DNA of 64,000 nt. It comes from Nocardioides kongjuensis (GTDB lineage Bacteria > Actinomycetota > Actinomycetes > Propionibacteriales > Nocardioidaceae). Below, piece after piece: positions 33,867 to 44,300 of the stretch (positions are counted from its first letter, which is position 1; each line of letters starts with the position of its first letter). The position numbers and the translations under genes are program-made. Under the pieces are notes generated by a model. The model did not search any database. It worked only from the letters and a program-made list of their open reading frames with translations, and had not been told where the DNA came from. The stretch is from contig NZ_JACCBF010000001.1 of assembly GCF_013409625.1 (NCBI RefSeq), forward strand, positions 2,359,001 to 2,423,000. Direction: 5' to 3'.

Positions 33867-34477
33867 GTCGCGACTCCCCCGCCGACGGCGAGCGGCGCGG
33901 GCCCGGCGTACCGGGTGCGACCGGCCGCAGGGGCCCGGTGGGCGAGCGCGGAGCGCAGCAGCGCGCGCCCGCGGTGGATCCGGGAGCGGACGGTGCCGAG
34001 CTTGGCGCCGAGGATCTCGGCGATCTCCTCGTAGCTGAGACCCTCGATGTCGCACAGCACGACGGCGGCGCGGAAGTCCGGGGGCAGGGCGGCCAGGGCG
34101 GCCGCGACGTCGTCGTCGAGCATCTGGTCGGCGTACGCCAGGTCGGGGGCGGGCGAGGCGCTCGCGAGGCGGGCGGCACGCTCGTCGGAGAGCGCGTCGA
34201 AGCGGATCCGCTGCTTGCGGCGGGCCTGGTCGAGGAACAGGTTCGTGGTGATCCGGTGCAGCCACCCCTCGAACGTGCCGGGGGTGTAGGTGTGCAGCGA
34301 GCGGAAGACGCGCACGAAGACCTCCTGGGTGAGGTCCTCGGCGTCGTGGCGGTTGCCGGTCAGGCGCAGCGCCAGGCGGTAGACGCGGTCGGAGTGCTCC
34401 TCGACGATGGTTCCCCAGTCCAGGTCGGACTGCCCCTGCCCCGTGGGCTGGGGACGGGGATCGACGGGCTCCTTCAT
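33863..34477 (-). CDS. sigE: ECF RNA polymerase sigma factor, SigE family
   Basis: A 204-residue ECF sigma factor. Region 2 includes [31 protein letters not shown] and [19 protein letters not shown]. Region 4 includes [40 protein letters not shown] and GRALLR. These are nearly the words found in mycobacterial SigE. It directs envelope and oxidative stress genes, held by the RseA-like protein encoded next. ATG at 34477 has GAAGG at good spacing; an upstream in-frame ATG at 34513 has none. A short C-terminal extension is Ala/Gly-rich. Confidence 0.92.
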   Translation of the reverse strand: MKEPVDPRPQPTGQGQSDLDWGTIVEEHSDRVYRLALRLTGNRHDAEDLTQEVFVRVFRSLHTYTPGTFEGWLHRITTNLFLDQARRKQRIRFDALSDERAARLASASPAPDLAYADQMLDDDVAAALAALPPDFRAAVVLCDIEGLSYEEIAEILGAKLGTVRSRIHRGRALLRSALAHRAPAAGRTRYAGPAPLAVGGGVAT

Positions 34478-34534
34478 GGTGGCCTTCTTCCGCTGGATCC
34501 TTGCCAACTGCATTGGTGCGGCCTGGCTCCTCTC

Positions 34535-34562
34535 ACGGTAGGGGTGGGAACTGAGCGTTCCC
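34535..34562 (-). promoter_or_regulatory. Candidate ECF-type promoter of sigE
   Basis: Minus strand: GGGAAC (34562-34557) as -35 and TACCGT (34540-34535) as -10, 16 bases apart. GGGAAC forms a perfect palindrome with GTTCCC around TGAGC (34546-34562), so the same -35 word faces the divergent gene too. A GGGAAC -35 fits self-regulation by SigE. Confidence 0.35.
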
Positions 34563-34647
34563 TGTGAACTCCCCAATCATTGGCCCCAACGATCGGCGAC
34601 GAGCGGGTGTTCCCGGCGACGTCCACGGTCCCGGGGCTCCTCCACAC

Positions 34648-34653
34648 TAGGCT
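34648..34653 (+). promoter_or_regulatory. Putative -10 box (TAGGCT) of the O-methyltransferase gene
   Basis: TAGGCT ends seven bases before the GTG at 34661. There is no Shine-Dalgarno sequence, consistent with a leaderless message. Confidence 0.45.
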
Positions 34654-34660
34654 GGCCCCC

Positions 34661-35317
34661 GTGGCTCCGACACCGATCAACGCGACCAGCTGGACCTTCG
34701 CCGACACCTACGTCGGGGAGGACGACGTCCTCGCCGCCGCGCGCACGCGTGCCGAGGAGGTCGGCGTGACCCCGATCGGCGCCGGCACCGGAGCCACCCT
34801 GCGCTTCCTCGCCGCGGCGCTCGAGGCGCGCGCCGTGGTCGAGATCGGCACCGGGACCGGCGTCTCCGGCGTGTGGCTGCTGCGCGGCATGCGCCCCGAC
34901 GGCGTGCTGACCACGGTCGACGTCGAGGCCGAGCACCAGCGCCTGGCCAAGGAGTCGTTCAAGGACGCCGGGTTCGCCCCGCAGCGGGTCCGGACGATCG
35001 CGGGCTCCGCGCTCGACGTGCTCCCCCGGCTGACCGACGGCCACTACGACATCGTGTTCGCCGACGGCGACAAGCGTGAGTACGGCGCCTACCTGTCCGA
35101 GGCACTGCGCCTGCTCCGCCCCGGCGGCGTGGTCGCGTTCGACAACGCCCTGTGGCACGACCGGGTCGCGGACCCGGCCCAGCGCGACGACGAGACGGTC
35201 GCGATCCGCGAGCTGGTGCAGCAGGTCGCGGCCACCGACGGCCTGGTCCCGGCGCTGCTGCCCGTCGGCGACGGTCTGCTGGTCGCCAAGAAGGAGTGGG
35301 TCCCGGAAGCGGACTGA
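34661..35317 (+). CDS. SAM-dependent O-methyltransferase (family 3)
   Basis: A 218-residue class I methyltransferase. Motif I is VVEIGTGTGVSGVWLL, the acidic loop is TTVDVEAEH and the metal-site region is YDIVFADGDKREYGAYL with GGVVAFDNALWHD. These are typical of catechol-type, metal-dependent O-methyltransferases. The gene is divergent from sigE, as is Rv1220c in M. tuberculosis, so the arrangement is conserved. Substrate unknown. The GTG start is set by the -10 box; an upstream in-frame ATG exists at 34580 but falls in promoter sequence. Confidence 0.88.
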   Translation: MAPTPINATSWTFADTYVGEDDVLAAARTRAEEVGVTPIGAGTGATLRFLAAALEARAVVEIGTGTGVSGVWLLRGMRPDGVLTTVDVEAEHQRLAKESFKDAGFAPQRVRTIAGSALDVLPRLTDGHYDIVFADGDKREYGAYLSEALRLLRPGGVVAFDNALWHDRVADPAQRDDETVAIRELVQQVAATDGLVPALLPVGDGLLVAKKEWVPEAD

Positions 35318-35421
35318 CCGGGCCCGCCGCGGCCCGCTCGCCCCTCGCCGGGCAGTGGGTCGAGTGGTAGGAAGGGGGGTGAGCCTCGGCCCCCGAGCCG
35401 GCCGGGAGAAACGAGTGCGCC

Positions 35422-36384
35422 ATGACCAGCACCGGGACCACCGCGCCGCAGCACCTCCTCGAGGACCTCGAGCCCGTCGTCGCGACCAACCTCGACCGGC
35501 ACCTCGCGATCGCGCAGGAGTGGCACCCGCACGACTACATCCCCTGGAGTCGTGGTCGTGACTTCGCGATGCTCGGCGGCGAGGACTACTCCCCCGAGCA
35601 GTCCGAGCTGTCGGACGTCGCCAAGGCGGCGATGTTCACCAACCTCCTGACCGAGGACAACCTGCCGTCGTACCACCGCGAGATCGCCACCCGCTTCGGC
35701 CGCGACGGTGCCTGGGGCACGTGGGTCGGGCGGTGGACCGCGGAGGAGAACCGGCACGGCATCGCCCTGCGCGACTACCTCGTCGTGACCCGGGGCGTGG
35801 ACCCGGTCGAGCTCGAGCGGGCGCGGATGGACTACATGACCACCGGCTACGACTCAGGCGACAAGACCGCGCTCGAGGCGGTCGCCTACGTCTCGTTCCA
35901 GGAGCTCGCCACGCGGGTCTCGCACCGCAACACCGGCAGGGCCACCGGCGATCCCGTCGCGGACGCCCTGCTCGCGCGGATCGCCAAGGACGAGAACCTG
36001 CACATGATCTTCTACCGCAACATCGTCGCGGCGGCGCTGGACATCGCCCCCGACGAGACCATGCGCGCGATCGCCGACGAGGTGATCGGCTTCGAGATGC
36101 CGGGCGCCACCATGGCCGGGTTCCGCCGCAGCTCGATGATGATCGCCAAGGCGGGCATCTACGACCTGCGGCTGCACCACGACGAGGTGATCATGCCCGT
36201 CCTGCGCCACTGGGACGTCTTCGGCCGCTCCGGGCTCGGTCCCGTCGGCGAGCAGGCACGCGAGGAGCTGGGCACCTTCCTCGCGGCACTCGACGAGCAG
36301 GCGACCGCCTTCGTCGACCGGCGCGCGGAGCAGCGCGCCCGGCAGGCGGCGGGCTCCGGGGAGCCACAGGTCATCGTGACCTGA
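35422..36384 (+). CDS. Acyl-ACP desaturase (DesA-type, ferritin-like diiron)
   Basis: A 320-residue soluble diiron enzyme. The iron-ligand motifs are EENRHG (about 110-115) and DENLHMIFY (about 192-200). The N-terminus shows PHDYIPWSRGRDFAMLGG, as in mycobacterial DesA1/DesA2. It introduces a cis double bond into acyl chains on acyl carrier protein, using oxygen and ferredoxin. The gene stands alone in the plus direction and converges with pepA ten bases from its stop. ATG follows GGGAGAAACG. Confidence 0.92.
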   Translation: MTSTGTTAPQHLLEDLEPVVATNLDRHLAIAQEWHPHDYIPWSRGRDFAMLGGEDYSPEQSELSDVAKAAMFTNLLTEDNLPSYHREIATRFGRDGAWGTWVGRWTAEENRHGIALRDYLVVTRGVDPVELERARMDYMTTGYDSGDKTALEAVAYVSFQELATRVSHRNTGRATGDPVADALLARIAKDENLHMIFYRNIVAAALDIAPDETMRAIADEVIGFEMPGATMAGFRRSSMMIAKAGIYDLRLHHDEVIMPVLRHWDVFGRSGLGPVGEQAREELGTFLAALDEQATAFVDRRAEQRARQAAGSGEPQVIVT

Positions 36385-36393
36385 GCGTGGCTC

Positions 36394-37968
36394 TCAGCCG
36401 ATGCCCGCCACCGGGTCGGCCGAGCCGAGCCACGACAGCAGCAGCCGGGAGCCGAAGCCCGAGGGACCGACGGTCCACTCGTGCCACTCCTTCTCCACGT
36501 CGCCGACCGAGGCGATGTCGAGGTGCGCCCACGGCACGTCGCCGACGAACGGCTGCAGGAACAGCGCGGCCGTGATGGCGCCGGGGCCGCCGGGGTCGTT
36601 GGACGCGTCGGCGACCTTCGAGGCGAGCTTGTCCTCGTAGCCGCGGTAGAGCGGGAAGCGCCACAGCGGCTCCCCCGACCGGGCGCCGGCGGTGTCGAGG
36701 GCGGCGGCGAGGGCGTCGTCGTTGGCGAACAGGCCACCGACCTGCTGGCCGAGCGCGACCTTCACCGCACCGGTCAGGGTGGCGACGTCGACGACGACGG
36801 CGGGGTCGAGCTCGGCGACGGCGTATGCCAGGGCGTCGGCGAGGACCAGCCGGCCCTCGGCGTCGGTGTTGCCGACCTCGGTGGTGCGTCCGCCGCGGTG
36901 GGTGATCACGTCGCCGGGGCGCAGCGCGCTGCCGGAGATGGCGTTCTCGGCGGCGGCGACCAGGCCGATCACGCGGACCGGGCAGTCGACGTCGGCGAGG
37001 GCGGCCATGGTCGCCAGGACCACGGCACCGCCGGTCATGTCGCGCTTCATCGAGCCCATCGAGGCGGCGGGCTTGATGGACAGCCCGCCGGTGTCGAAGG
37101 TGATGCCCTTGCCGACGAGGACGACGACCGGGAGCTTCTTCGCCGCGCGGGCCGAGACCCCGGCCGGGGTGTAGTCGAGGCGGATCAGGCGCGGCGGCGT
37201 CGCGGAGGCGGCGCCGACGGCGAGGATGCCGCCGAAGCCGTCGCGGGCGAGGTCGCGCTCGTCCCAGATGCGTACGTCGAGGCCGCTCGCCTGCGCGATC
37301 TCCTCGGCCTGCGTGGCCAGCCAGGCGGGGTTCTTCAGGTTCGACGGGACCGTCGCCAGCAGCCGGGAGCGCCAGCCGGCGCCACCGAGGGCCACGGCGC
37401 GCTCCAGGGCGGCGCGGTCGGTGCCGGCGGCGGACAGCACCACGCGGCGCACGGGCTGGTGCTCAGGGCCGGTCGAGCGCCAGTGGAAGACGAACGAGCC
37501 GAGCATGGTGCCGGCCACGAACGCCTCGAGCGCGATCGGGTCGTCGGGCGAGGTGTCCTCGGCGACGGCCGGGATCGAGGTGACGACGGCGGCGCGGTCG
37601 CGGGCGGCCCTGGCCATCGCGGCGCCCGCACGGCGCAGGTCGATCGGGCGAGCAGCGCCCACCCCGACGAGCAGCACCACGCGCAGGGCCGGGTTGCTCG
37701 GCGTACCTTCCGGCACGGGAACGACCGCCACCTCGGCGCTGGCGCCGGTCAGGCCGTGGACCTCGGCGATGCCCACGAGGTCCATGCCGAGCTCGTCGGC
37801 GAGCTCCGCGGCACCGGGGCCGAGCAGCAGGCCACCGTCGTCGCCCGGCAGGACCGGTAGCGCGACGACGTCGACGCCCTTGATGGAGCCGGGGAGCAGC
37901 TCGCTCGCAGCGAACTCGGGAGGTGAGACCTGACCCGGCAGGACCGGGCCTGCGTCAGCCGATGACAT
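36394..37968 (-). CDS. pepA: Leucyl aminopeptidase, M17 family (PepA)
   Basis: A 524-residue metallo-aminopeptidase. The catalytic domain has KGITFDTGGLSIKPAASMGS and the signature NTDAEGRLVLADAL. A separate N-terminal M17 domain covers about the first 180 residues. It removes N-terminal residues from peptides in the cytoplasm using two metal ions. The start overlaps the stop of the DUF3117 gene by 14 bases on the same strand, so the two are likely one transcript. Start ATG (MSSADAG) chosen from family length. Confidence 0.92.
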   Translation of the reverse strand: MSSADAGPVLPGQVSPPEFAASELLPGSIKGVDVVALPVLPGDDGGLLLGPGAAELADELGMDLVGIAEVHGLTGASAEVAVVPVPEGTPSNPALRVVLLVGVGAARPIDLRRAGAAMARAARDRAAVVTSIPAVAEDTSPDDPIALEAFVAGTMLGSFVFHWRSTGPEHQPVRRVVLSAAGTDRAALERAVALGGAGWRSRLLATVPSNLKNPAWLATQAEEIAQASGLDVRIWDERDLARDGFGGILAVGAASATPPRLIRLDYTPAGVSARAAKKLPVVVLVGKGITFDTGGLSIKPAASMGSMKRDMTGGAVVLATMAALADVDCPVRVIGLVAAAENAISGSALRPGDVITHRGGRTTEVGNTDAEGRLVLADALAYAVAELDPAVVVDVATLTGAVKVALGQQVGGLFANDDALAAALDTAGARSGEPLWRFPLYRGYEDKLASKVADASNDPGGPGAITAALFLQPFVGDVPWAHLDIASVGDVEKEWHEWTVGPSGFGSRLLLSWLGSADPVAGIG

Positions 37969-38122
37969 TCTGGAGCGCGTCGCCCAGAGCGGCAGCCTCC
38001 TCGGCGTTGAGCTCGACCACGAGCCGGCCACCACCTTCGAGCGGGACGCGCATCACGATGCCGCGACCCTCCTTGGTGACCTCGAGCGGACCGTCGCCGG
38101 TCCGAGGCTTCATCGCCGCCAT
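37955..38122 (-). CDS. DUF3117 family small protein
   Basis: A 55-residue protein, MAAMKPRTGDGPLEVTKEGR at the N-terminus and ELNAEEAAALGDAL near the end. It is a highly conserved actinobacterial family (Rv1211 type) of unknown function. The strong GAGGGG site sits eight bases before the ATG. It is encoded between DivIVA-like and pepA genes; in M. tuberculosis it also lies close to the DivIVA-like Rv1209. Confidence 0.9.
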   Translation of the reverse strand: MAAMKPRTGDGPLEVTKEGRGIVMRVPLEGGGRLVVELNAEEAAALGDALQNVIG

Positions 38123-38189
38123 GCGGCACCCCTCTTCCACTACCTCTGCGATCCGCCGGAGCCCTGTGCCACCGACTGTGCGCAGGATC

Positions 38190-38195
38190 ATTATT
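38190..38195 (-). promoter_or_regulatory. Putative -10 box (AATAAT) of the DUF3117-pepA transcript
   Basis: Minus-strand AATAAT, an unusual AT-rich run in the 114-base gap after the DivIVA-like gene, about 68 bases before the DUF3117 ATG. Confidence 0.35.
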
Positions 38196-38236
38196 CCCCA
38201 TGCCCCACCAGCAGCGCAGTCGAGGGAGGATGCTCG

Positions 38237-38902
38237 TCAGCGGTCGGCGGTCAGCACGCCGTCCACGAAGTCGATGACGCTGTCGTGCTCGTCGCCGTCG
38301 AAGCGCGCCATCGCGCGGCCGATCGGGTCCTCGACCCGGCCCGACGGCAGCGTCACGACCGGCACGCCGTCGGACCCGCTGCGGGTCGACCAGGCAGCAC
38401 CGGGCACGGCCCGGACCAGGACCTCACCGAGGTACGCCCCGGCTGCCCAGACCTCGGCCTGGTCGGCCGCCGGTCCGTGGCCGGGACGGCGCGACCACTG
38501 GTCGAGCGAGGACTCCACCTGGTCGACGCTCTCGACGGAGAAGTCGAGGATGTCGGTGCCTGCGGGGTGCTCGGCCGCCCACTTCTCGGCGATCACGCGG
38601 ACCAGGCCGGTGGGTGCCGGCCCGCTGTCGGGTACGACGTCGGGACGCTCGCCCTCCATCTCGCGTGCCAGCCGCGAGAGGAGCAGGTCGACCTCCGACA
38701 TCCGGTAGCCGCGCAGCGCGAGGGAGAAACGCACCCGCCGCAGGTCCTCGGCCCGCACGGGGCGGGCGGCGGGGACCAGGGCGTCCGGCCGGTCGTCGTA
38801 CGCCGGCGCCATCGGCTCCCCACGCCCCGAGGCGAGCAGTGCCACCCCGCCCATCGCGAGCACGATGAGGACGGCGAACACCCACATCATCGGGTGGGAC
38901 AT
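38237..38902 (-). CDS. Membrane-anchored DivIVA-domain protein
   Basis: A 221-residue protein. An N-terminal helix (VFAVLIVLAMGGVALLA, about 8-25) is followed by a short DivIVA motif RRVRFSLALRGYRMSEVDLL (about 57-76). The rest has no coiled coil of note. The DivIVA motif binds curved membrane or division-site partners. Such proteins (Rv1209 type) are conserved in actinobacteria. The ATG at 38902 has GAGG upstream; a GTG at 38908 is also in frame. It follows the LOG gene by seven bases, in the dapE-log-divIVA-like operon. Confidence 0.82.
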   Translation of the reverse strand: MSHPMMWVFAVLIVLAMGGVALLASGRGEPMAPAYDDRPDALVPAARPVRAEDLRRVRFSLALRGYRMSEVDLLLSRLAREMEGERPDVVPDSGPAPTGLVRVIAEKWAAEHPAGTDILDFSVESVDQVESSLDQWSRRPGHGPAADQAEVWAAGAYLGEVLVRAVPGAAWSTRSGSDGVPVVTLPSGRVEDPIGRAMARFDGDEHDSVIDFVDGVLTADR

Positions 38903-38909
38903 CGACACC

Positions 38910-39638
38910 TCAGCCGTGCTTCTCGCGGGCCGCGACCATCAGCGCCACGGCCTCGTCGACGTCGTCGGTGAGGGTGAGCATGTCGAGGTCCGCCTGCTTG
39001 ATGCGGGCGTCCTCGAGCATCGAGCCCTGCATCCAGTCGAGCAGGCCCTGCCAGTGCTCCACGCCCATCAGCACGATCGGGAACTGGGTGATCTTGAGGG
39101 TCTGGGCGAGCGTCATCGCCTCGAACAGCTCGTCGAGGGTGCCCAGTCCGCCGGGGAGCACGACGTAGCCCTGGCTGTACTTCACGAACATCATCTTGCG
39201 CACGAAGAAGTAGCGGAAGTTGAGCCCGAAGCCGACGTAGTCGTTGAGCTTGGCCTCCCAGGGCAGCTCGATGCCGAGGCCGATGCTCTCGCCGCCGGCC
39301 TCCGTCGCACCCTTGTTGGCGGCCTCCATCGCGCCGGGTCCGCCGCCGGTGATGACCGCGAAGCCGGCCTTCACCAGCGCGCTGCCGACCCGCACCCCGA
39401 TGTCGTACGCGGGGTGCGTCGGCGGGATCCGCGCCGAGCCGAACACGGAGATCGCGGGACCCACCTCGGCCAGGTCGTTGAACCCCTCGACGAACTCGGC
39501 CTGGATCTTCAGCACCCGCCAGGGGTCGGTGTGGACCCAGTCGGCGTCACCGGTGGTGTCGAGCAGCCGCTGGTCGGTGGTGGATCCCTCGGGACGGCCC
39601 GCGCTGGGGCGAGGTCCGGGTCCGCTGCGCCTGGTCAT
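38910..39638 (-). CDS. log: LOG family protein (TIGR00730), putative nucleoside-monophosphate phosphoribohydrolase
   Basis: A 242-residue Rossmann-fold protein with the two LOG motifs [14 protein letters not shown] and [16 protein letters not shown] enzymes split N6-modified AMP to the free base and ribose 5-phosphate. In M. tuberculosis the related Rv1205 makes cytokinins. The start overlaps the dapE stop by four bases (ATGA). The N-terminal 45 residues are a Pro/Gly-rich extension. Confidence 0.9.
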   Translation of the reverse strand: MTRRSGPGPRPSAGRPEGSTTDQRLLDTTGDADWVHTDPWRVLKIQAEFVEGFNDLAEVGPAISVFGSARIPPTHPAYDIGVRVGSALVKAGFAVITGGGPGAMEAANKGATEAGGESIGLGIELPWEAKLNDYVGFGLNFRYFFVRKMMFVKYSQGYVVLPGGLGTLDELFEAMTLAQTLKITQFPIVLMGVEHWQGLLDWMQGSMLEDARIKQADLDMLTLTDDVDEAVALMVAAREKHG

Positions 39639-40732
39639 GCCTGCTCCTCCTGGGGCTTGGTGAGCCACTGCCGCAGCTGCTGCTCGCAGCGCACGATCTG
39701 GGCAACCTCGACGTGCTCGTCCTGCTTGTGGGCCAGCATCGGGTCGCCGGGGCCGTAGTTGACTGCCGGCACGCCGAGCACGGTGAACCGGGCGACGTCG
39801 GTCCAGCCGAACTTCGGGGCGACCTGCCCGCCGACCGCCGCGACGAAGGCCTTCGCGGCGGGCCGCTCCAGACCGGGCAGTGCGCCGGGAGCGGTGTCGG
39901 TCAGGGTGACCTCGAAGCCGGCGAAGAACTCCTCGACGTACGCCAGCGCATCGGCCTCGGAGCGGTCGGGGGCGAAGCGGAAGTTGACCGTGACCACGCA
40001 CTCGTCGGGGATCACGTTGCCCGCGACGCCGCCCCGGATGCCGACCGCGTTGAGTCCCTCGTGGTACTCCAGCCCGTCGATGACCGGCCTGCGCGCCTCG
40101 TACGCGTTGAGCCGGGTGAGGACCTCGGCCGCCCCGTGGATCGCGTTGACCCCGCGCCAGCTGCGTGCGGAGTGGGCCCGCTCGCCGCGGGTGCGGACCT
40201 CGACGCGCAGGGTGCCCTGGCAGCCGGCCTCGACGCCGGCGTTGGACGGCTCCATCAAGATCGCGAAGTCGGCCTCGAGCAGCTCGGGGTCGGACTCCCC
40301 CAGCAGCCGCAGGCCGTTGTAGAGCGACTCGATCTCCTCGGCCTCGTAGAGCACGTACGTCACGTCGTGGACCGGCTCGGTCACGGTGGCGGCGAGCCTG
40401 AGGATGACGGCGTCGCCGCCCTTCATGTCGCAGGTGCCGAGGCCGTGCAGGATGCCCGCCGCCTCGTCGTACCGGCTCGGGAGGTTGTCGTTGACCGGCA
40501 CCGTGTCGAGGTGCCCGGCGATGACGACGCGGCTCGGGCGGCCGAGGTCGGTACGTGCCACGACCGTGTGCCCGCGCCGGACGACGGTGAGGTGCGGCAG
40601 CGTCCGGAGCGCGGCCTCGACGGCGTCGGCGATCTCCTGCTCGTCGCGGCTGACCGACTCGACGTCGACCAGCTGGCGGGTCAGGGTGATGACATCAGTG
40701 GTCAGGTCGAGCTGGGTCGGTGAGCCGGGCAC
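39635..40732 (-). CDS. dapE: Succinyl-diaminopimelate desuccinylase (DapE)
   Basis: A 365-residue M20-family metallohydrolase. It converts N-succinyl-LL-diaminopimelate to LL-diaminopimelate and succinate, for lysine and peptidoglycan. Zinc-site motifs are [13 protein letters not shown] and [12 protein letters not shown], with the EAEE catalytic acid, and GWTDVARF near the end. It is coupled to the LOG gene (ATGA). The GTG start has no good Shine-Dalgarno site. dapD and dapC lie 6.4 and 10.7 kb away. Confidence 0.92.
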   Translation of the reverse strand: MPGSPTQLDLTTDVITLTRQLVDVESVSRDEQEIADAVEAALRTLPHLTVVRRGHTVVARTDLGRPSRVVIAGHLDTVPVNDNLPSRYDEAAGILHGLGTCDMKGGDAVILRLAATVTEPVHDVTYVLYEAEEIESLYNGLRLLGESDPELLEADFAILMEPSNAGVEAGCQGTLRVEVRTRGERAHSARSWRGVNAIHGAAEVLTRLNAYEARRPVIDGLEYHEGLNAVGIRGGVAGNVIPDECVVTVNFRFAPDRSEADALAYVEEFFAGFEVTLTDTAPGALPGLERPAAKAFVAAVGGQVAPKFGWTDVARFTVLGVPAVNYGPGDPMLAHKQDEHVEVAQIVRCEQQLRQWLTKPQEEQA

Positions 40733-40803
40733 AGGTGACAGTCAACCAGCGTGCCGGGCAGCACCGGCCGACCGGTGCCCGTGTCGCTGTGGCCCGACCC
40801 GGC

Positions 40804-41190
40804 TCAGGCGCTCTCCTCGCGGGCCCAGCGTCGCTTCGGCTTGCCGACGTGGCGGCAGACGGTGCGAGTGATGTAGTCCCACGGGTAGTAGCGGTAGGTG
40901 CACCGGAACCTCCCCTGCCGGAAGGTCGTCCGGTATGCCTGGCACTCGCCGCCGGTGTCGTTGGCGTGGGCGCACTCGCTGCTCTCGTACTGTGCCTGCC
41001 CGATGTCACCGGCGTCGGCGATCAGGCGCTTCGCGAACCGGCAGGTCATCCCCTGTGCCTCGAGGACGTACTCGACGTCCTCGACGCAGGTGCGTCCGGC
41101 CGCCCGGGCGGGCGCGGCGACGACGGACAGGGTCGCGCCGACGAGCGCGGTGAGCACGGCGAGCTGGATCCAGCGCACGAAGGTCCCCAT
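40804..41190 (-). CDS. Secreted small cysteine-containing protein, hypothetical
   Basis: A 128-residue protein with a clear signal peptide (VRWIQLAVLTALVGATLSVV, cleavage after about APARA-A). Six cysteines in the mature part could form three disulfides (TCVEDVEYVL, MTCRFAKRL, ECAHAN, GECQAYR, FRCTYRYYP, TVCRHV). The C-terminus is basic. Function unknown. ATG start seven bases after TAGCGT. It is transcribed in the same direction as dapE but 71 bases apart. Confidence 0.72.
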   Translation of the reverse strand: MGTFVRWIQLAVLTALVGATLSVVAAPARAAGRTCVEDVEYVLEAQGMTCRFAKRLIADAGDIGQAQYESSECAHANDTGGECQAYRTTFRQGRFRCTYRYYPWDYITRTVCRHVGKPKRRWAREESA

Positions 41191-41277
41191 GCGGCGGACG
41201 CTAGCGGATGCGTCCGCGCGGTGTCCGGCGTTCGCCGCGGGCGAGGGTGTGCATACGGACGTCGTCGGGCGGATGCA

Positions 41278-41318
41278 CGACGGCCGGCCGTGACCTGCGA
41301 GGTCATGACCGGCCGTCG
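41278..41318. terminator. Long hairpin, putative terminator of ileS
   Basis: CGACGGCCGG (41278-41287) pairs with CCGGCCGTCG (41309-41318). An inner arm TGACCT/AGGTCA (41291-41296, 41300-41305) closes a three-base loop. It lies just past the ileS stop on the minus strand. Confidence 0.65.
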
Positions 41319-41335
41319 GCTCGATCAGCCGCCGC

Positions 41336-44300
41336 TCAGGCGAGTGCGACCGCGATGGCCGCCTTCTCCCCGTCGCCGACGACGACCTCGGTGGCGCCGG
41401 CGGGCGCCTCCTCGGCCACGGCGTACGACGTCGCGAGGGTCTCCCCCGCGATCAGAGCCTCGTGGGCGCGAGCCGCGGCGAGCACGGCCGCGGTGCCGGA
41501 GACCACGAGCTCGATCCGGTCGGTGACCTGGAAGTCGGCATCGCGTCGCGCCTGCTGGACGGCACGGACCAGGTCGCGGGCCAGGCCCTCCTCGGCGAGC
41601 TCGGGGGTGACGACCGTGTCGAGGACGACGAAGCCACCGCCGGGCAGCATGCCGGTGGCGGTGCCCTCGGCGGCGTCTCCGGCGACGGTCTCGAGCGTGT
41701 ACTCGCCCTCGACCAGCGCCAGCCCGCCGGCGACCACGGCACCGGACGCGTCGACCGACCAGTCGCCGGACTTGGAGCCCTTGATGGCGAGCTGGACGTC
41801 CTTGCCGAGGCGGGGACCGGCGGCCCGGGCGTTGACGGAGAGCTTCTGCTCGACGCCGTAGCCGGCGGCCTCGTCGGAGTCGGCGCCCACGAGCCGCACC
41901 GACTTGAGGTTGAGCTCGTCGGCGACGATCGCGGCGAACGGCTCCAGCGCGGCCGGGTCGGACACGACGACGGTCAGGCCGGACAGCGGCAGCCGGTTGC
42001 GCAGCTTGGCGGCCTTGCGCAGCGCGGACGTGGTCGAGCAGACCTCGCGGACCTCGTCCATCGCCGCCACGAGGGCGTCGTCGGCCGGCAGCGCGGACAC
42101 GTCGGGCCAGTCGGCCAGGTGCACCGAGCGACCTCCGGTCAGGCCACGCCAGATCTCCTCGGTGGTCAGCGGCAGCAGCGGGGCGACGGCCCGGCAGACC
42201 ACGTCGAGGACGGCGGCGAGGGTCTCGAACGCCTCCGGCTTGCCCTCCCAGAACCGCTCACGGGAGCGGCGGACGTACCAGTTGGTCAGCACGTCCAGGA
42301 AGGACCGGGTCGTCTCGCAGGCGTCGGCGATCGCGTAGTCGTCGAGCTCGGCGGTGAGCTTCTCGACGTACTGCCGGGTCTTGGCCAGCAGGTAGCGGTC
42401 GAGCGGGTCGGTCGAGTCGGTGCGGCCGGTGGCGGTGTACTGCTCGGCGTTGGCGTAGAGCGCGAAGAAGTACCACGTGTTCCACAGCGGGATCATCACC
42501 TGGCGCACGGCGTCGCGGATGCCCTGCTCGGTGACGACCAGGTTGCCTCCGCGCAGGATCGGCGAGGCCATCAGGAACCAGCGCATCGCGTCGGCGCCGT
42601 CGCGGTCGAAGACCTCGGAGACGTCGGGGTAGTTGCGCAGCGACTTCGACATCTTGTTGCCGTCGGAGCCGAGCACGATGCCGTGGCTGATGCACGACGA
42701 GAACGCCGGCTTGTCGAACAGCGCCGTGGCCAGGATGTGCAGCGTGTAGAACCAGCCGCGGGTCTGGCCGATGTACTCGACGATGAAGTCGGCCGGGAAG
42801 TGCTGCTCGAACCACTCGGAGTTCTCGAACGGGTAGTGGACCTGCGCGAACGACATCGAGCCCGAGTCGAACCACACGTCGAGGACGTCGGCGACGCGGC
42901 GCATCGTCGAGCGACCCGTCGGGTCGTCCGGGTTGGGGCGGGTCAGGTCGTCGACCCAGGGCCGGTGCAGGTCGGGCTGGCCCTGCGCGTTGAGCGGCAG
43001 CCGCCCGAAGTCGCGCTCGATCTCCTCGAAGGAGCCGTAGACGTCGATGCGGGGGTACGCCGGGTCGTCGGACTTCCACACCGGGACGGGCGAGCCCCAG
43101 AACCGGTTGCGGGTGATCGACCAGTCGCGGGCGTTGTCGACCCACTTGCCGAACTGGCCGTCCTTGATGTGCTCGGGGACCCAGCGGATCTCCTGGTTGA
43201 GCTCCGCCATCCGCTTCTTGAACGCGGTGACCTCGACGAACCAGCTGCTCACGCCCTTGTAGATCAGGGGCTCGCGGCAGCGCCAGCAGTGCGGGTAGGA
43301 GTGGTCGTAGGTCTCGCGGCGCAGCAGCACGGTGCCGGGCGTCACCGCACCGGTGCCGGCCTTGAGGTCGTCGATGATGTGCGGGTTGGCGTCGAAGACC
43401 AGCATCCCGGCGTACTCGGTGACGGGTGCCGTGAACCGGCCGTCCTTGCCGACCGGCATGACCGCCTCGATGCCCTCGCGGTCGGTCACCTCCTTGTCGA
43501 CCTCACCGAACGCGCCGGCGCTGTGCACCAGGCCGGAGCCGTCGGTGGTGGTGACGGCCTCGTCGGCGGCGACCACGCGGAAGGCGTTCTCGTGGCCGGC
43601 GAAGTAGGAGAACGGCGGGGCGTAGGTGAGGCCCAGCAGGTCGGAGCCCTTGCCCCGCCAGGTGATCGTGGGCTCCTCGCCCAGCTCGCGGGCGTAGGCC
43701 GACAGCCGGGCCTCGGCCAGCACGAACCGCTCGCCGTCGTGCTCGACGACGACGTAGTCGATGTCGGAGCCGACCATGACCGCGAGGTTGCTCGGCAGGG
43801 TCCACGGGGTCGTGGTCCAGATCAGCAGCTTGGCGCCCTGGAGCTCACCGGGGGTCGTGACGTCGAAGCCGACGGTGACCGCGGGGTCCTGCCGCATCTG
43901 GTAGACGTCGTCGTCCATCCGCAGCTCGTGGTTGGACAGCGGGGTCTCGTCGTTCCAGCAGTAGGGCAGCACACGGAAGCCCTCGTAGACCAGGCCCTTG
44001 TCGAACAGGCTCTTGAAGGCCCACAGCACCGACTCCATGAACTCGGGGTTCATGGTCTTGTAGTCGTTGTCGAAGTCGACCCAGCGCGCCTGGCGGGTGA
44101 CGTAGTCGCGCCACTCACCGGTGTACTTGAGCACCGACGCCCGGCACGCGTCGTTGAACTTGTCGATGCCCATCTCGACGATCTCGTCGGTCGTCTTGAT
44201 GCCGTTGAGGCGCATCGCCTCGAGCTCGGCGGGCAGGCCGTGGGTGTCCCAGCCGAAGCGGCGCTCGACGCGCTTGCCGCGCATCGTCTGGTAGCGCGGC

